From contig OY782506.1 in the NCBI GenBank assembly GCA_963677755.1, positions 2,505,874-2,569,873 on the forward strand: 64,000 bases of DNA. The letters are read 5' to 3'. The notes beneath the pieces were generated by a model. The model was not told the origin of the DNA. It saw only the letters and a program-made list of their open reading frames with translations, and did no database searches. Origin of the DNA: JAIOSF01 sp963677755 (lineage in GTDB: Bacteria > Campylobacterota > Campylobacteria > Campylobacterales > Arcobacteraceae). Position numbers and translations under genes: made by a program. Positions 18,763 to 27,705 of this stretch are shown piece after piece; position 1 is the first letter of the stretch; every line of letters begins with the position of its first letter.

Positions 18763-20694
18763 ATGGAGAGTTATTTATATATTGCACTTTTTGCTCCACT
18801 AGTTGGGTCATTGTTTGCAACACTATTTTCTAATAGTCCAAAGAAACTATTTGTTGGTGTAGTTACATCTATGCTACTAGCAGTTTCACTAATAGCATCA
18901 ATAAATTTATTGATGTATGTTTATTTTACAGAAGCGATAGTTCATGTGAAGATGTTAGATTGGATTGTAATTGGAAATGTTGATATTCCTTTTGGATTTG
19001 TAGTTGATCAAGTAAGTGTAGTGATGATGGTTGTTGTTACAATTGTTTCAACAATGGTACATATTCATTCAATAGGGTATATGGATCACGATAAAAGTTT
19101 TAATAGATATTTTGCTTGGTTATCTGCATTTGTATTTTCTATGATGATACTTGTTATGTCTGATAACTTTGCTGGATTATTTATAGGATGGGAAGGTGTT
19201 GGTCTTTGTTCTTGGGGATTGATTGGATTTTGGTATCATAAAGAAGATATTAAACGAAGTAAAAATATTGAAGAATCACCATATTCAACATTATCACCAT
19301 ATTCGGCAAAATCTCCATCATGGGCTGCTAATGAAGCATTTATAATGAATAGAGTTGCTGACCTTGGAATGTTAATTGGAATGTTCTTAATTTTTTGGAA
19401 TATTGGTTCTTTGCAATACAATGATGTATTCTCACAAATAGGAACACTAGATCATGGTTTAATTATAGCAATAGCAGCTTTCTTGTTTATTGGGGCTATG
19501 GGTAAATCAGCACAGTTTCCTTTTAATACATGGCTTGCAAATGCAATGGAAGGTCCTACACCAGTTTCAGCATTAATTCATGCTGCAACTATGGTAACTG
19601 CGGGTGTATACTTAGTAATTAGAGCAAATGAAATTTTTACAGTTGTTCCTGAAGTTGGATACTTTATCGCTAGTTTAGGTGCTTTTGTAGCAATTGGAGC
19701 TGCTTCTATGGCATTGGTTGCTACTAATATGAAAAAGATTATTGCATTTTCAACATTATCTCAACTTGGATATATGTTTGTTGCAGCTGGACTTGGTGCT
19801 TATTGGGTAGCGTTATTTCATTTGGCAACTCATGCATTTTTTAAATCAGTATTGTTCTTAGGTGCAGGAAATGTTATGCACGCAACAAATGATGAGATAA
19901 ATATTAAAAAAATGGGTGGTTTGGCAAAACATATGCCTCAAACTGCATTGATTATGACTATTGCATCTATTGCTTTAGCAGGTATTTTCCCTCTAGCTGG
20001 ATTTTTCTCAAAAGATTTAATTCTTGAAGTTGCTTTTGGAACACACTCATATATTTTATGGGCAGTATTATGGGTAACAGCAGGTATGACTGCATTTTAT
20101 TCATTCAGACTAGTAATGTATGTATTTCATGGGAAAGAGAACTATGACCATGATAAAGTACATCCACATGAAACATATCCGTTTGTAATTGCAGCTATGA
20201 CTCCACTTGCGATACTTGCTATTTGTGCAGGGTGGTTTGAACATCAATTTGTAGAGATGGTTACAAAAGTTTTACCTCCACTTGATATTCATGTAGATAG
20301 CGGAACTTTTTATACATTAATTGCTGTAACAACTGCAATTGCTTTAGGTGGTATTATATTTGCAGTAGTAAAATTCAAAAAAGATGGAACATACTATAGT
20401 GAAAAAATGAAAAATAGATTATGTTATAAAGTATTAGCAAATCAATACTATATACCACATTTTTGGGAAGCTGCTGTGACTAAACCTTATGCAAAACTTT
20501 CAGAATTTAGTTGGAAAGAACTTGATTTAAAAATTATTGATACAATTGTCGATGGTATAGCAAAAGGTATTTATGGTGCTGGAGAGACTGGAACTGCAAT
20601 GCAGTCAGGTAACTTATCAAAATCTTTAAAATGGATGGGAATAGGGATACTTATTCTTGTGATATTAGTTGTTGCTTTTGGCAACTTGAAGTAA
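18763..20694 (+). CDS. nuoL: NADH-quinone oxidoreductase subunit L
   Basis: The distal antiporter-like proton pump of complex I, 643 residues with about 16 helices and the long lateral helix towards the C terminus. Signature stretches include GWEGVGLCSWGLIGFWY (with the key Glu), FPFNTWLANAMEGPTPVSALIHAATMV split over the helix 7/8 region, and the later LFHLATHAFFKS block. Full length, no defect seen. Confidence 0.96.
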   Translation: MESYLYIALFAPLVGSLFATLFSNSPKKLFVGVVTSMLLAVSLIASINLLMYVYFTEAIVHVKMLDWIVIGNVDIPFGFVVDQVSVVMMVVVTIVSTMVHIHSIGYMDHDKSFNRYFAWLSAFVFSMMILVMSDNFAGLFIGWEGVGLCSWGLIGFWYHKEDIKRSKNIEESPYSTLSPYSAKSPSWAANEAFIMNRVADLGMLIGMFLIFWNIGSLQYNDVFSQIGTLDHGLIIAIAAFLFIGAMGKSAQFPFNTWLANAMEGPTPVSALIHAATMVTAGVYLVIRANEIFTVVPEVGYFIASLGAFVAIGAASMALVATNMKKIIAFSTLSQLGYMFVAAGLGAYWVALFHLATHAFFKSVLFLGAGNVMHATNDEINIKKMGGLAKHMPQTALIMTIASIALAGIFPLAGFFSKDLILEVAFGTHSYILWAVLWVTAGMTAFYSFRLVMYVFHGKENYDHDKVHPHETYPFVIAAMTPLAILAICAGWFEHQFVEMVTKVLPPLDIHVDSGTFYTLIAVTTAIALGGIIFAVVKFKKDGTYYSEKMKNRLCYKVLANQYYIPHFWEAAVTKPYAKLSEFSWKELDLKIIDTIVDGIAKGIYGAGETGTAMQSGNLSKSLKWMGIGILILVILVVAFGNLK

Positions 20695-20707
20695 GGAAGG
20701 AAGGTAA

Positions 20708-22234
20708 ATGGAACACATTTTATCAATTTTAATATTTTTCCCCGCATTTGCAGCTGTGATGGGTTTTATGGTTCACAAAGATGCGATAAGAACATACGGG
20801 ATAACAGTAACAGCGATTGAGTTTTTACTTTCTTGTTTTTTATGGGTTAGTTTTGACACAAATTATGCAGGTATGCAGTTTAGTGAGTTTATACCAGTTA
20901 TTTCACAATATGGAATAGCATACAATCTAGGTGTAGATGGAATTTCATTATTTTTAATTATAATGACAACATTTATGACTATGATTTCAATCATTGGTTT
21001 AACAGAAAAAAGAGAGTTGAAAAATCTTATTTTAACAGTATTATTTTTAGAGATGACAATGGTAGGTGTATTTGTAGCACTTGATGCTATTGTATTTTAT
21101 GTATTTTGGGAATTGTCTTTAGTTCCTATGTTATATATTATTGGTGCATGGGGTGGAAAACTTCGAATATATGCATCAATTAAATTCTTTTTATATACAT
21201 TTGCAGGTTCATTAGTGATGCTTGTTGGTATGTTATATTTAGGATACGTATATTTCCAAACTACAGGAAACTGGAGTTTTAGTATTATCGATTGGAATAT
21301 GATGATGCTCCCTATTGATATGCAGATGTGGTTATTTGTTGCATTTTTCTTAGGATTTGCTATAAAAGTACCAATGGTTCCATTTCATACATGGCTTCCA
21401 TATGCACATGGTCAAGCACCAACAATTGGGTCTGTGATACTTGCAGCCGTTTTATTGAAAATGGGTACTTATGGATTTATTAGATTTTCACTTCCATTAT
21501 TCCCTGATGCGAGTGTTGCTATGATGATACCTATGGCTATATTAGCAATTATAGCTATTGTTTATACAGCACTTGTAGCGTATGCACAAGAAGATATTAA
21601 ACAGGTAATTGCTTACTCTTCAGTATCACATATGGGGGTAATCATACTCGGTATTTTTGCATTAAATGTTGAAGGTATTGGTGGTTCACTATTTTTAATG
21701 ATTTCTCATGGTATTGTATCTGGGGGACTTTTTATGTTAGTTGGTGTTATTTATGATAGAAGACATACTAAAATGATGAGTGAATTTGGTGGGTTAGCAC
21801 GAGTAATGCCAATGTATGCAACAGTATTTGGTATTATGCTTATGGCATCAGTTGGCTTACCTCTTACAATTGGATTTGTAGGGGAGTTTTTAAGTTTACT
21901 TGGATTTTTTGCTGTATCTCCTATCCTTACTGGTATTGCAGGTACTACTATTATTTTAGGTGCTGCGTATATGTTGGTACTTTACAAAAAAACATTTTTT
22001 GGACCAATTACAAACCCAATCAATGAAAAACTCCAAGATATAAAAGGGCGAGAAATAGCAGCTCTTGTTCCTTTAGTAATGTTAGTTGTATATTTAGGTG
22101 TATATCCAAAACCTATTTTAGAACCAGTTGATAAATCAGTAAAACAACTTGTTCAAGTTATGTACTTAAAATCTGTTACACCAGAAGCAAAAGCTAAAAT
22201 TGCAACAGTAAATACAATAGGGGAGACAAAATAA
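20708..22234 (+). CDS. nuoM: NADH-quinone oxidoreductase subunit M
   Basis: The middle antiporter-like pump, 508 residues with 14 helices. It shows YVFWELSLVPMLYIIG with the conserved Glu, PFHTWLPYAHGQAPT in the helix 7 region, and AYSSVSHMGVIILG. It overlaps nuoN by one base (ATAATG junction). Confidence 0.96.
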   Translation: MEHILSILIFFPAFAAVMGFMVHKDAIRTYGITVTAIEFLLSCFLWVSFDTNYAGMQFSEFIPVISQYGIAYNLGVDGISLFLIIMTTFMTMISIIGLTEKRELKNLILTVLFLEMTMVGVFVALDAIVFYVFWELSLVPMLYIIGAWGGKLRIYASIKFFLYTFAGSLVMLVGMLYLGYVYFQTTGNWSFSIIDWNMMMLPIDMQMWLFVAFFLGFAIKVPMVPFHTWLPYAHGQAPTIGSVILAAVLLKMGTYGFIRFSLPLFPDASVAMMIPMAILAIIAIVYTALVAYAQEDIKQVIAYSSVSHMGVIILGIFALNVEGIGGSLFLMISHGIVSGGLFMLVGVIYDRRHTKMMSEFGGLARVMPMYATVFGIMLMASVGLPLTIGFVGEFLSLLGFFAVSPILTGIAGTTIILGAAYMLVLYKKTFFGPITNPINEKLQDIKGREIAALVPLVMLVVYLGVYPKPILEPVDKSVKQLVQVMYLKSVTPEAKAKIATVNTIGETK

Positions 22235-23718
22235 TGATTGAGCCAATTTCAGTAGATATTGAAGCATTAAATCTACCATCTTTAGTACCAATGCTTGTTG
22301 CAATCATCGGTGCATTAGTAATATTATGTATAGATTTAGTTACTAAAAATTTACATAAATCATTGTATGTTATGTTAAGTATTCTAGTGATACTTATAGA
22401 TTTGGGAACATTAATTGGTTATAGTGGAGCTACAAGAGGTTTCTTTGATGTAATGTTAATGGATGGTATCTCAATTCTTGCTCAAATAATTATTCTTGTT
22501 GCTTCTGGACTATTTATTATACTTGCTTTATCTCAACAAAGATTTCATGAATATAGATATCCAGAATATTTTGCATTATTCTTATTTATGATTGCAGGTT
22601 TCCAATTTATGGTTGCTTCTGATAACTTAATATTAATTTTTGTAGGATTAGAAACAGCTTCAATGGCATTGTATACTTTAATTGCAATGCATAATAGAGA
22701 TAAATCAACTGAAGCTGCTATTAAATACTTTACTATGGGTGCATTAGCAGCTGGATTTTTTGCTTTTGGTTCTATGATATTTTATGGTTTAACAGGAAGT
22801 GTAGAATTAGGACAAATATCAGCATCACTTGTTGCTTCTGATTTTGCAAATTATCCTATAGTGTTACTAGGTGTTGTATTTGTGATTGGAGGACTTGGAT
22901 TTAAACTTTCGTTAGTTCCATTTCATACCTGGGCACCAGATGTATACGAAGGTAGTAGTTCTGCAATGGCAGGATATATGTCAGTTGTTCCTAAGATTGC
23001 TGCATTTGTAGTTGCACTTAGATTTTTTGAAATATTTGTAAGTGTAGATAACGCTTGGGTAGAGATGGTATTATACATCATTGTTATAACTACAATGACT
23101 ATACCAAATATGGTGGCTCTTGTACAGAAAGATGTAAAAAGAATGTTAGCATACTCTTCTATCTCTCATGCTGGTTTTGTTATGGGGGCAATTTTAGTAG
23201 GTACTACACAAGCTACAGAAGGTTTATTCTTATATTGGATATTGTTTTTATTTACTAACTTAGGTGCATTTGCTATGTTATGGGTAAACAGAACTAAAAA
23301 TGACCATGGTTTTCAAAGTGATCATCCTTTTGAAAAGTTTTCTGGTCTTATTAAAATAGCACCAGTACCAGCTACTATTATGGGTTTATTTTTATTAAGT
23401 TTAGCAGGTGTTCCACCATTTAGTTTATTTTGGGGAAAAATGTATCTTATTGGGGCAACAGTAAATGGAGGGTATATTCTTTTAGCTTTGATAATGGCAC
23501 TTAACTCTGCAATTGCTGCATATTATTATTTAAAACTTATAGTATATATGTTCTTAAAAGAGCCAAGAGAAGATGATAGAATCGAGTTTATGGGAAATGC
23601 AAATAAACCTTTAAAAACAGTAATTGGTGTATCTGCTGTAATAACAGTTACATCTATACTGTATATTGATCCACTATTAGAAATGATTTCAACTTATGTA
23701 CAAATGAGTGGTTTCTAA
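22234..23718 (+). CDS. nuoN: NADH-quinone oxidoreductase subunit N
   Basis: The proximal antiporter-like pump, 494 residues with about 14 helices, closing the operon. Diagnostic stretches are IFVGLETASMALYTL, PFHTWAPDVYEGSSS and AYSSISHAGFVMGA. The gene order A-B-C-D-(E)-(F)-G-G-H-I-J-K-L-M-N is the standard order apart from the replaced input subunits and doubled G. Confidence 0.96.
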   Translation: MIEPISVDIEALNLPSLVPMLVAIIGALVILCIDLVTKNLHKSLYVMLSILVILIDLGTLIGYSGATRGFFDVMLMDGISILAQIIILVASGLFIILALSQQRFHEYRYPEYFALFLFMIAGFQFMVASDNLILIFVGLETASMALYTLIAMHNRDKSTEAAIKYFTMGALAAGFFAFGSMIFYGLTGSVELGQISASLVASDFANYPIVLLGVVFVIGGLGFKLSLVPFHTWAPDVYEGSSSAMAGYMSVVPKIAAFVVALRFFEIFVSVDNAWVEMVLYIIVITTMTIPNMVALVQKDVKRMLAYSSISHAGFVMGAILVGTTQATEGLFLYWILFLFTNLGAFAMLWVNRTKNDHGFQSDHPFEKFSGLIKIAPVPATIMGLFLLSLAGVPPFSLFWGKMYLIGATVNGGYILLALIMALNSAIAAYYYLKLIVYMFLKEPREDDRIEFMGNANKPLKTVIGVSAVITVTSILYIDPLLEMISTYVQMSGF

Positions 23719-23722
23719 ACTT

Positions 23723-23763
23723 TTTAAGTAAAGCGAGTAATCACATTACTCGTTCTACTTAAA
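23723..23763 (+). terminator. Large hairpin closing the nuo operon
   Basis: Right after the nuoN stop, TTTAAGTA (23723-23730) pairs with TACTTAAA (23756-23763). Inside it, CGAGTAAT (23734-23741) pairs with ATTACTCG (23745-23752) around a 3-base loop. Only a 3+3 base internal loop interrupts the helix. No U-run follows, so it may act as a weak terminator or as a 3' RNA-stabilising stem. Confidence 0.55.
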
Positions 23764-23835
23764 CTAATATTAATATATATTTCATTACAATTCCATCTCT
23801 TCAATTAAGGTAAGCATTGAGAATACAATAGTATT

Positions 23836-23950
23836 TTGACTGCTTCTCTTAGACCTTTACAACTGTTTTTAAAGGCAACTCCCCAGGGTAGGAATACAGC
23901 AAGGAACTTTTAACTATAGTGTGTTTAGGTATCTGGGAGGAGTACTACAC
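23836..23950 (+). ncRNA. ffs: Signal recognition particle RNA (4.5S type)
   Basis: The tip is the SRP domain IV: CAGG, then GUA-GGAA-UAC (tetraloop 23891-23894), then AGCAAGG, which is the Ffh-binding core with its AGCA asymmetric loop. The base is a long helix in which 23843-23856 pairs with 23927-23942 (CUUCUCUUAGA with UCUGGGAGGAG, then CCU with AGG). A middle helix pairs ACUGUUUUUAAAG with CUUUUAACUAUAGU. TACAAT at 23824-23829 fits a -10 box for a start near 23836. It works with Ffh and FtsY in membrane targeting. The ends are estimates. Confidence 0.85.
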
Positions 23951-24041
23951 TTCTTTATCAAAACAATTCAATCAAATATACAACTACATTTTACCAAAAA
24001 GTCAAAATCGATAAATATTAATTAATTTATTAAAATATAGA

Positions 24042-24047
24042 TATAAT
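24042..24047 (+). promoter_or_regulatory. -10 box before mscS
   Basis: TATAAT in a T/A-rich tract (GATATAATTAGAA), 29 bases before the mscS start, followed by AAGGAAAAA as ribosome site. The bases from the SRP RNA to here (23951-24041) hold nothing else that I can name. Confidence 0.55.
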
Positions 24048-24075
24048 TAGAATATATAACAAAAAGGAAAAATCG

Positions 24076-24870
24076 ATGATTATGGAATTAATAATACAAG
24101 TGGCAATAGCATTAGCAATATTTTTTATAGGGAAAAAAGTTGCAAGATGGGTGACTGATATGAGTTTAAAAAGTTTAAGTAAATCAGGACAAATAGATAA
24201 AACACTTGAGACATTTTTATCAAGTGTGATTTATGGTATTTTACTAGTTGTAGTATCTTTATCAGCACTAGGTCAGCTAGGGGTTGAAACAACTTCTTTT
24301 ATAGCAATATTAGGGGCAGTTGGTTTGGCTGTAGGTTTAGCATTTCAAAGTACACTATCAAATATAAGTGCGGGAGTGATGATAATTATATTTCGGCCAA
24401 TTAAAGTTGGAGAGTTTGTAGAAGCCGGCGGAGCTGTAGGTGTTATTGAAGAGATAAATATTTTTAATACCATAATGAAAACAGGGGACAATAAAGTAAT
24501 CATAGTTGCAAATTCAGGAATTATAGGTGGTAATATCACTAACTATTCTAGAAAAGACACAAGAAGAGTTGATACTGTATTTGGTATTGGATATGATGAT
24601 GATTTGAAATTGGCAAAAGAGACATTATTAGAAATATTAAATAATGATGAGCGAGTTTTAAAAGAGCCAGAACCATTTGTGGCTGTTTCAGAATTAGCTG
24701 ATAGTAGTGTTAACTTTGTAACACGAGCTTGGGTAAAAAGTGAAGATTACTGGGGAGTTAAATTTGATACAATTGAAAAAGTTAAATTAACTTTTGATGA
24801 AAAAAATATCTCTATTCCTTATCCACAAATGGACATACACATGGAAAAAAATGACAATGAAGGAAAATAA
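24076..24870 (+). CDS. mscS: Small-conductance mechanosensitive channel, MscS family
   Basis: A 264-residue channel that releases solutes on osmotic downshock. There are three membrane helices near the N terminus (about residues 4-22, 50-70 and 77-105). The pore-lining third helix is the glycine/alanine-rich ILGAVGLAVGLAFQST, followed by the beta domain with FRPIKVGEF and the C-terminal vestibule region (about 170-255). This is the minimal E. coli MscS-type layout, with no extra sensor domain. The next gene starts one base after its stop. Confidence 0.92.
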   Translation: MIMELIIQVAIALAIFFIGKKVARWVTDMSLKSLSKSGQIDKTLETFLSSVIYGILLVVVSLSALGQLGVETTSFIAILGAVGLAVGLAFQSTLSNISAGVMIIIFRPIKVGEFVEAGGAVGVIEEINIFNTIMKTGDNKVIIVANSGIIGGNITNYSRKDTRRVDTVFGIGYDDDLKLAKETLLEILNNDERVLKEPEPFVAVSELADSSVNFVTRAWVKSEDYWGVKFDTIEKVKLTFDEKNISIPYPQMDIHMEKNDNEGK

Positions 24871-24871
24871 G

Positions 24872-25537
24872 TTGCCAAAAAACTTTAAAAAAGGTATCTC
24901 TACATTTCAAATAATTCTTTTGTTAATTGTAGGATACTATGGATGGTCTTATATAGAAGATAATTATCTATATAAAGATACTCCAAAATATTTAGTACAA
25001 TTTAAAGATGCAATTCAAGACTTTTCTGAACAAAAAGATACAGTAAAAAAGACATATCAAGAAGCCATTGATGCAAAAGATGAAGCAAAAAAGATAAAAT
25101 ATGTTTTTAAAAATGAATCAACAAAAGAGTTTATAAGAAAATGGGAAAAAGCTGAACATGAAGTTGTCACTTTAAAAGAAAAATTTGAAGTTTACAAAGA
25201 TGAAACAGAGAATTTCATCGATAAACTTGATGAAAATTTAGATCAAATAAAAAATGATGAAGCTTTAAAAAATAGAATGAAAGAGTTTAGTAAAAATAAA
25301 GCGAAGCTTATGGCTAAAAATATAATTAAAATAGAGGAAAATATAGAAAAACTTGATGACTCTATTATAAAAGGGAACAATCTGATTGTAGCTCTTAAAA
25401 CAGTAAGCTCATTTAATGTGTTATCTCAAGATGCAAAAGAGTTTGACTCAATACTTAGTGACTCTAGTGAGATATTTATCTCTATAGATTCATTGGTTGA
25501 TGAAGGTATTAAAGTTTTAGATGAGGAGCTTAAATAG
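24872..25537 (+). CDS. Unknown single-pass membrane protein with periplasmic coiled coil
   Basis: I do not recognise this 221-residue protein. After a short basic start (PKNFKKG) comes one membrane helix (about residues 10-28, ending YYGWSY). The rest is about 190 residues of charged, heptad-like helix rich in Lys, Glu and Asp. The frame is open back into mscS, but TTG 24872 has an AAGGA site 7 bases upstream and fits the mscS stop. The tight junction suggests co-expression with the channel. A direct link to MscS function is only an inference. Confidence 0.65.
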   Translation: MPKNFKKGISTFQIILLLIVGYYGWSYIEDNYLYKDTPKYLVQFKDAIQDFSEQKDTVKKTYQEAIDAKDEAKKIKYVFKNESTKEFIRKWEKAEHEVVTLKEKFEVYKDETENFIDKLDENLDQIKNDEALKNRMKEFSKNKAKLMAKNIIKIEENIEKLDDSIIKGNNLIVALKTVSSFNVLSQDAKEFDSILSDSSEIFISIDSLVDEGIKVLDEELK

Positions 25538-25568
25538 CTTGTATAAGGAGTATTTTATAAATACTTCA

Positions 25569-25574
25569 TATAAT
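25569..25574 (+). promoter_or_regulatory. -10 box before the NifX-like gene
   Basis: TATAAT 24 bases before the ATG at 25598, followed by AAAGGA. Just upstream, GTATTT-TAT-AAATAC forms a small hairpin that may mark the end of the previous transcript. Confidence 0.45.
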
Positions 25575-25597
25575 TGCTTTTTATAAAGGAAATAAGA

Positions 25598-25897
25598 ATG
25601 AATTTATTAATACCTGTGGATGATAGTGACATTGATGAAGCACAAATAGTTTCTTTAGATGATGTTAAATATTGGCTACTACTAGAACTTACCGAAGGTA
25701 AAATAATAAAATCAGAATTTTATCAATCAAGAGAAGAGATAAGTGATTGGGTTGATGTTGTTATAGTAAATAGTCAAAAAGAGTATGTGTGGCCTTTTAT
25801 GGAAGAGGGGATAGCTGTCTTGGTTGCTCCATTGCAAAAGGCTATAGATGATATAATAGAAGCTTATTTATTTAAAGAGCTTCATGAAATAAATTAA
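25598..25897 (+). CDS. Small protein, possible NifX/NifB-type (dinitrogenase cofactor) fold
   Basis: A 99-residue soluble acidic protein. The opening MNLLIPVDDSDID and the pattern of alternating strands and helices (GVDVVI-like VDVVIVNSQKEY, then GIAVLVAP) recall the NifX/NafY cofactor-binding fold, but no Cys or His ligand is evident and no nif gene is nearby. The frame extends back to 25574, but ATG 25598 has the AAAGGA site. It sits 12 bases before the cyclophilin gene, so they are likely co-transcribed. Function is unknown. Confidence 0.6.
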   Translation: MNLLIPVDDSDIDEAQIVSLDDVKYWLLLELTEGKIIKSEFYQSREEISDWVDVVIVNSQKEYVWPFMEEGIAVLVAPLQKAIDDIIEAYLFKELHEIN

Positions 25898-25909
25898 AAA
25901 AGGAAAAGA

Positions 25910-26419
25910 ATGTTTGGATTTAGTAAAGAGTTAAAAAAGTATGATTTGTCACAAGAGGAATTAGATAAATTACAGTATGCAAAGTTTAGTACATCAAAAG
26001 GTGTTATATGGGTGAAATTATTTCCTGAAAATACACCAAATACAGTAGCAAACTTTGCTCATTTAGCAAATGATGGATTTTATGATGGATTAAATTTCCA
26101 TAGAGTTATTGAAGGATTTATGGCACAAGGTGGTTGTCCACAAAAAACTGGAACAGGTGGACCTGATTGGGCTATTGAGTGTGAAACACAAGCCCAAGGA
26201 CAAGTTCATAAAAAAGGGAGCTTATCAATGGCTCATGCTGGAAAAGATACAGGTGGTAGCCAGTTTTTTATCTGTTTTGTTCCTTGTCCTCATCTAGATG
26301 GCGGACATACTGTTTTTGGTGGAATTGAAGATAATGATGTTGAAAGTTTTGATGTTTTAGATTCATTAAGACAAGGTGACGATATAGATAAAATAGAGAT
26401 ATTTAGTTCTAAAGAGTAG
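25910..26419 (+). CDS. ppiB: Peptidyl-prolyl cis-trans isomerase, cyclophilin type
   Basis: A 169-residue cytoplasmic cyclophilin, with no signal peptide, that speeds proline isomerisation in folding. Active-site blocks are clear: NFHRVIEGFMAQGG with the catalytic Arg, GSLSMAHAGKDTGGSQFFI, and the HLDGGHTVFG loop. About 25 extra residues precede the core domain. The gene ends at a bidirectional hairpin. Confidence 0.92.
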   Translation: MFGFSKELKKYDLSQEELDKLQYAKFSTSKGVIWVKLFPENTPNTVANFAHLANDGFYDGLNFHRVIEGFMAQGGCPQKTGTGGPDWAIECETQAQGQVHKKGSLSMAHAGKDTGGSQFFICFVPCPHLDGGHTVFGGIEDNDVESFDVLDSLRQGDDIDKIEIFSSKE

Positions 26420-26435
26420 TTATAAAAAACGGTTA

Positions 26436-26457
26436 TTCAAGGTTATTTAACCTTGAA
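26436..26457. terminator. Bidirectional terminator between ppiB and serS
   Basis: TTCAAGGTTA-TT-TAACCTTGAA is a perfect 10-bp stem with a 2-base spacer between two convergent genes. Plus-strand transcripts meet TTTT after it. Minus-strand transcripts meet a T-run a few bases further on. It likely ends both operons. Confidence 0.8.
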
Positions 26458-26459
26458 TT

Positions 26460-27704
26460 TTACATATATTTTTCTAAAACTTTTGGTATTTTGATACTGC
26501 CATCTTCTTGTTGATAGTTTTCCATAATTGCAACTAATGTTCTTCCCACTGCTAAGCTTGAACCATTTAATGTATGACAAAGAATATTTTTCTTCCCATC
26601 TTTATATCTGATTTTTGCTCGTCTTGCTTGAAATTCTCTAGTATTTGAAATAGATGAAATTTCTCTATAGGTATTTTGACCAGGTAGCCATACTTCTAAG
26701 TCTATAGTAGTAGCTGCACTAAAACCTAAATCACCTGTACACAACTGTACTTTTTGATGTGCTAAGCCAAGTGAAGTTAGTAAGTCACTTGCACAATTAA
26801 CCATTTTTTCAAATATTTGTTCAGATTGTTCAGGGGTAGTAATGGCAACCATCTCTACTTTATCAAATTGGTGTTGTCTTATCATACCTCGTGTATCTCT
26901 TCCTGCACTTCCTGCTTCTTTTCTAAAACAAGGAGTATAAGATGTAAGAAGTAGTGGTAACTCTTCACTTGCAATAATTTCATCATTATAAAGATTTGTA
27001 AGACAAACTTCTGCTGTTGGTATAAGATATAAATCTTCCCCCTCTACTTTAAATAAGTCTTCTTCAAATTTAGGAAGTTGACCTGTCCCTTCAAGAGTAT
27101 TCCTATTTGCCATAAAAGGTACATACCACTCTTCAAAACCTCGTTCACGATTGAAATCAAGGAAATAATTAATTAAAGCTCTTTCTAGTCTAGCTCCTAT
27201 ACCTTTAAGTGCTGCAAATCTACTTTTTGCAAGTTTTACACCTCGTGTAAAATCAATCATACCATTGTTTTCACCAAGTTCCCAATGCTCTTTTGGTTCA
27301 AAACTAAAAGATGGTTTTTCCCCAATTGTTTCTAAAACTACATTTTCATCTTCATCCGCTCCAAGAGGCACAGCTTCATCTGGCATATTTGGAATACCCA
27401 TGATAATAGAATCTATTGTTTGTTCATCAATCTTTACTTTATCTTCCAGTTCAAGTTTTTTATCTTTTAAACTATCAATTTGTTTTTTAAGTGGTGCTAT
27501 ATCAAGTCCATCTTTTTTATAAGTACCAAATTGGCTTGATAATTGTTTTTGCTCTGCTTGCAAAGCTTCCATAGATTGTCGTTTTGTTTTAGTTTCTAAT
27601 GTTTTATTTTTTAAGTCTTCTAAAATCTCTTTTGAAACACCTTTTTTTTCTAAAGATGAGGCAACTTTTTCAAATTCTTTTTCTAAAAGTTTTTTATCTA
27701 TCAT
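26460..27704 (-). CDS. serS: Seryl-tRNA synthetase
   Basis: A class II synthetase of 414 residues that charges tRNA-Ser. The N-terminal 110 residues form the long antiparallel coiled-coil arm that grips the tRNA. Motif 2 is SYTPCFRKEAGSAGRDTRG with a following RQHQFDKVE, and motif 3 is NGSSLAVGRTLVAIMENYQ. The upstream DUF502 gene ends 2 bases before the start, so they share an operon. Confidence 0.97.
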   Translation of the reverse strand: MIDKKLLEKEFEKVASSLEKKGVSKEILEDLKNKTLETKTKRQSMEALQAEQKQLSSQFGTYKKDGLDIAPLKKQIDSLKDKKLELEDKVKIDEQTIDSIIMGIPNMPDEAVPLGADEDENVVLETIGEKPSFSFEPKEHWELGENNGMIDFTRGVKLAKSRFAALKGIGARLERALINYFLDFNRERGFEEWYVPFMANRNTLEGTGQLPKFEEDLFKVEGEDLYLIPTAEVCLTNLYNDEIIASEELPLLLTSYTPCFRKEAGSAGRDTRGMIRQHQFDKVEMVAITTPEQSEQIFEKMVNCASDLLTSLGLAHQKVQLCTGDLGFSAATTIDLEVWLPGQNTYREISSISNTREFQARRAKIRYKDGKKNILCHTLNGSSLAVGRTLVAIMENYQQEDGSIKIPKVLEKYM

Positions 27705-27705
27705 T

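Noticed and set aside
23764..24041. A tRNA or second riboswitch in the gap between nuoN and mscS
   Set aside because: The structured part fits SRP RNA (GGAA tip, AGCAAGG, long basal helix). No acceptor/T-loop pattern was found, and the rest is plain A/T-rich sequence.
25598..25897. Evidence for nitrogen fixation from the NifX-like fold
   Set aside because: The likeness is only a fold-level impression, ligands are missing and no nif gene lies in the window.
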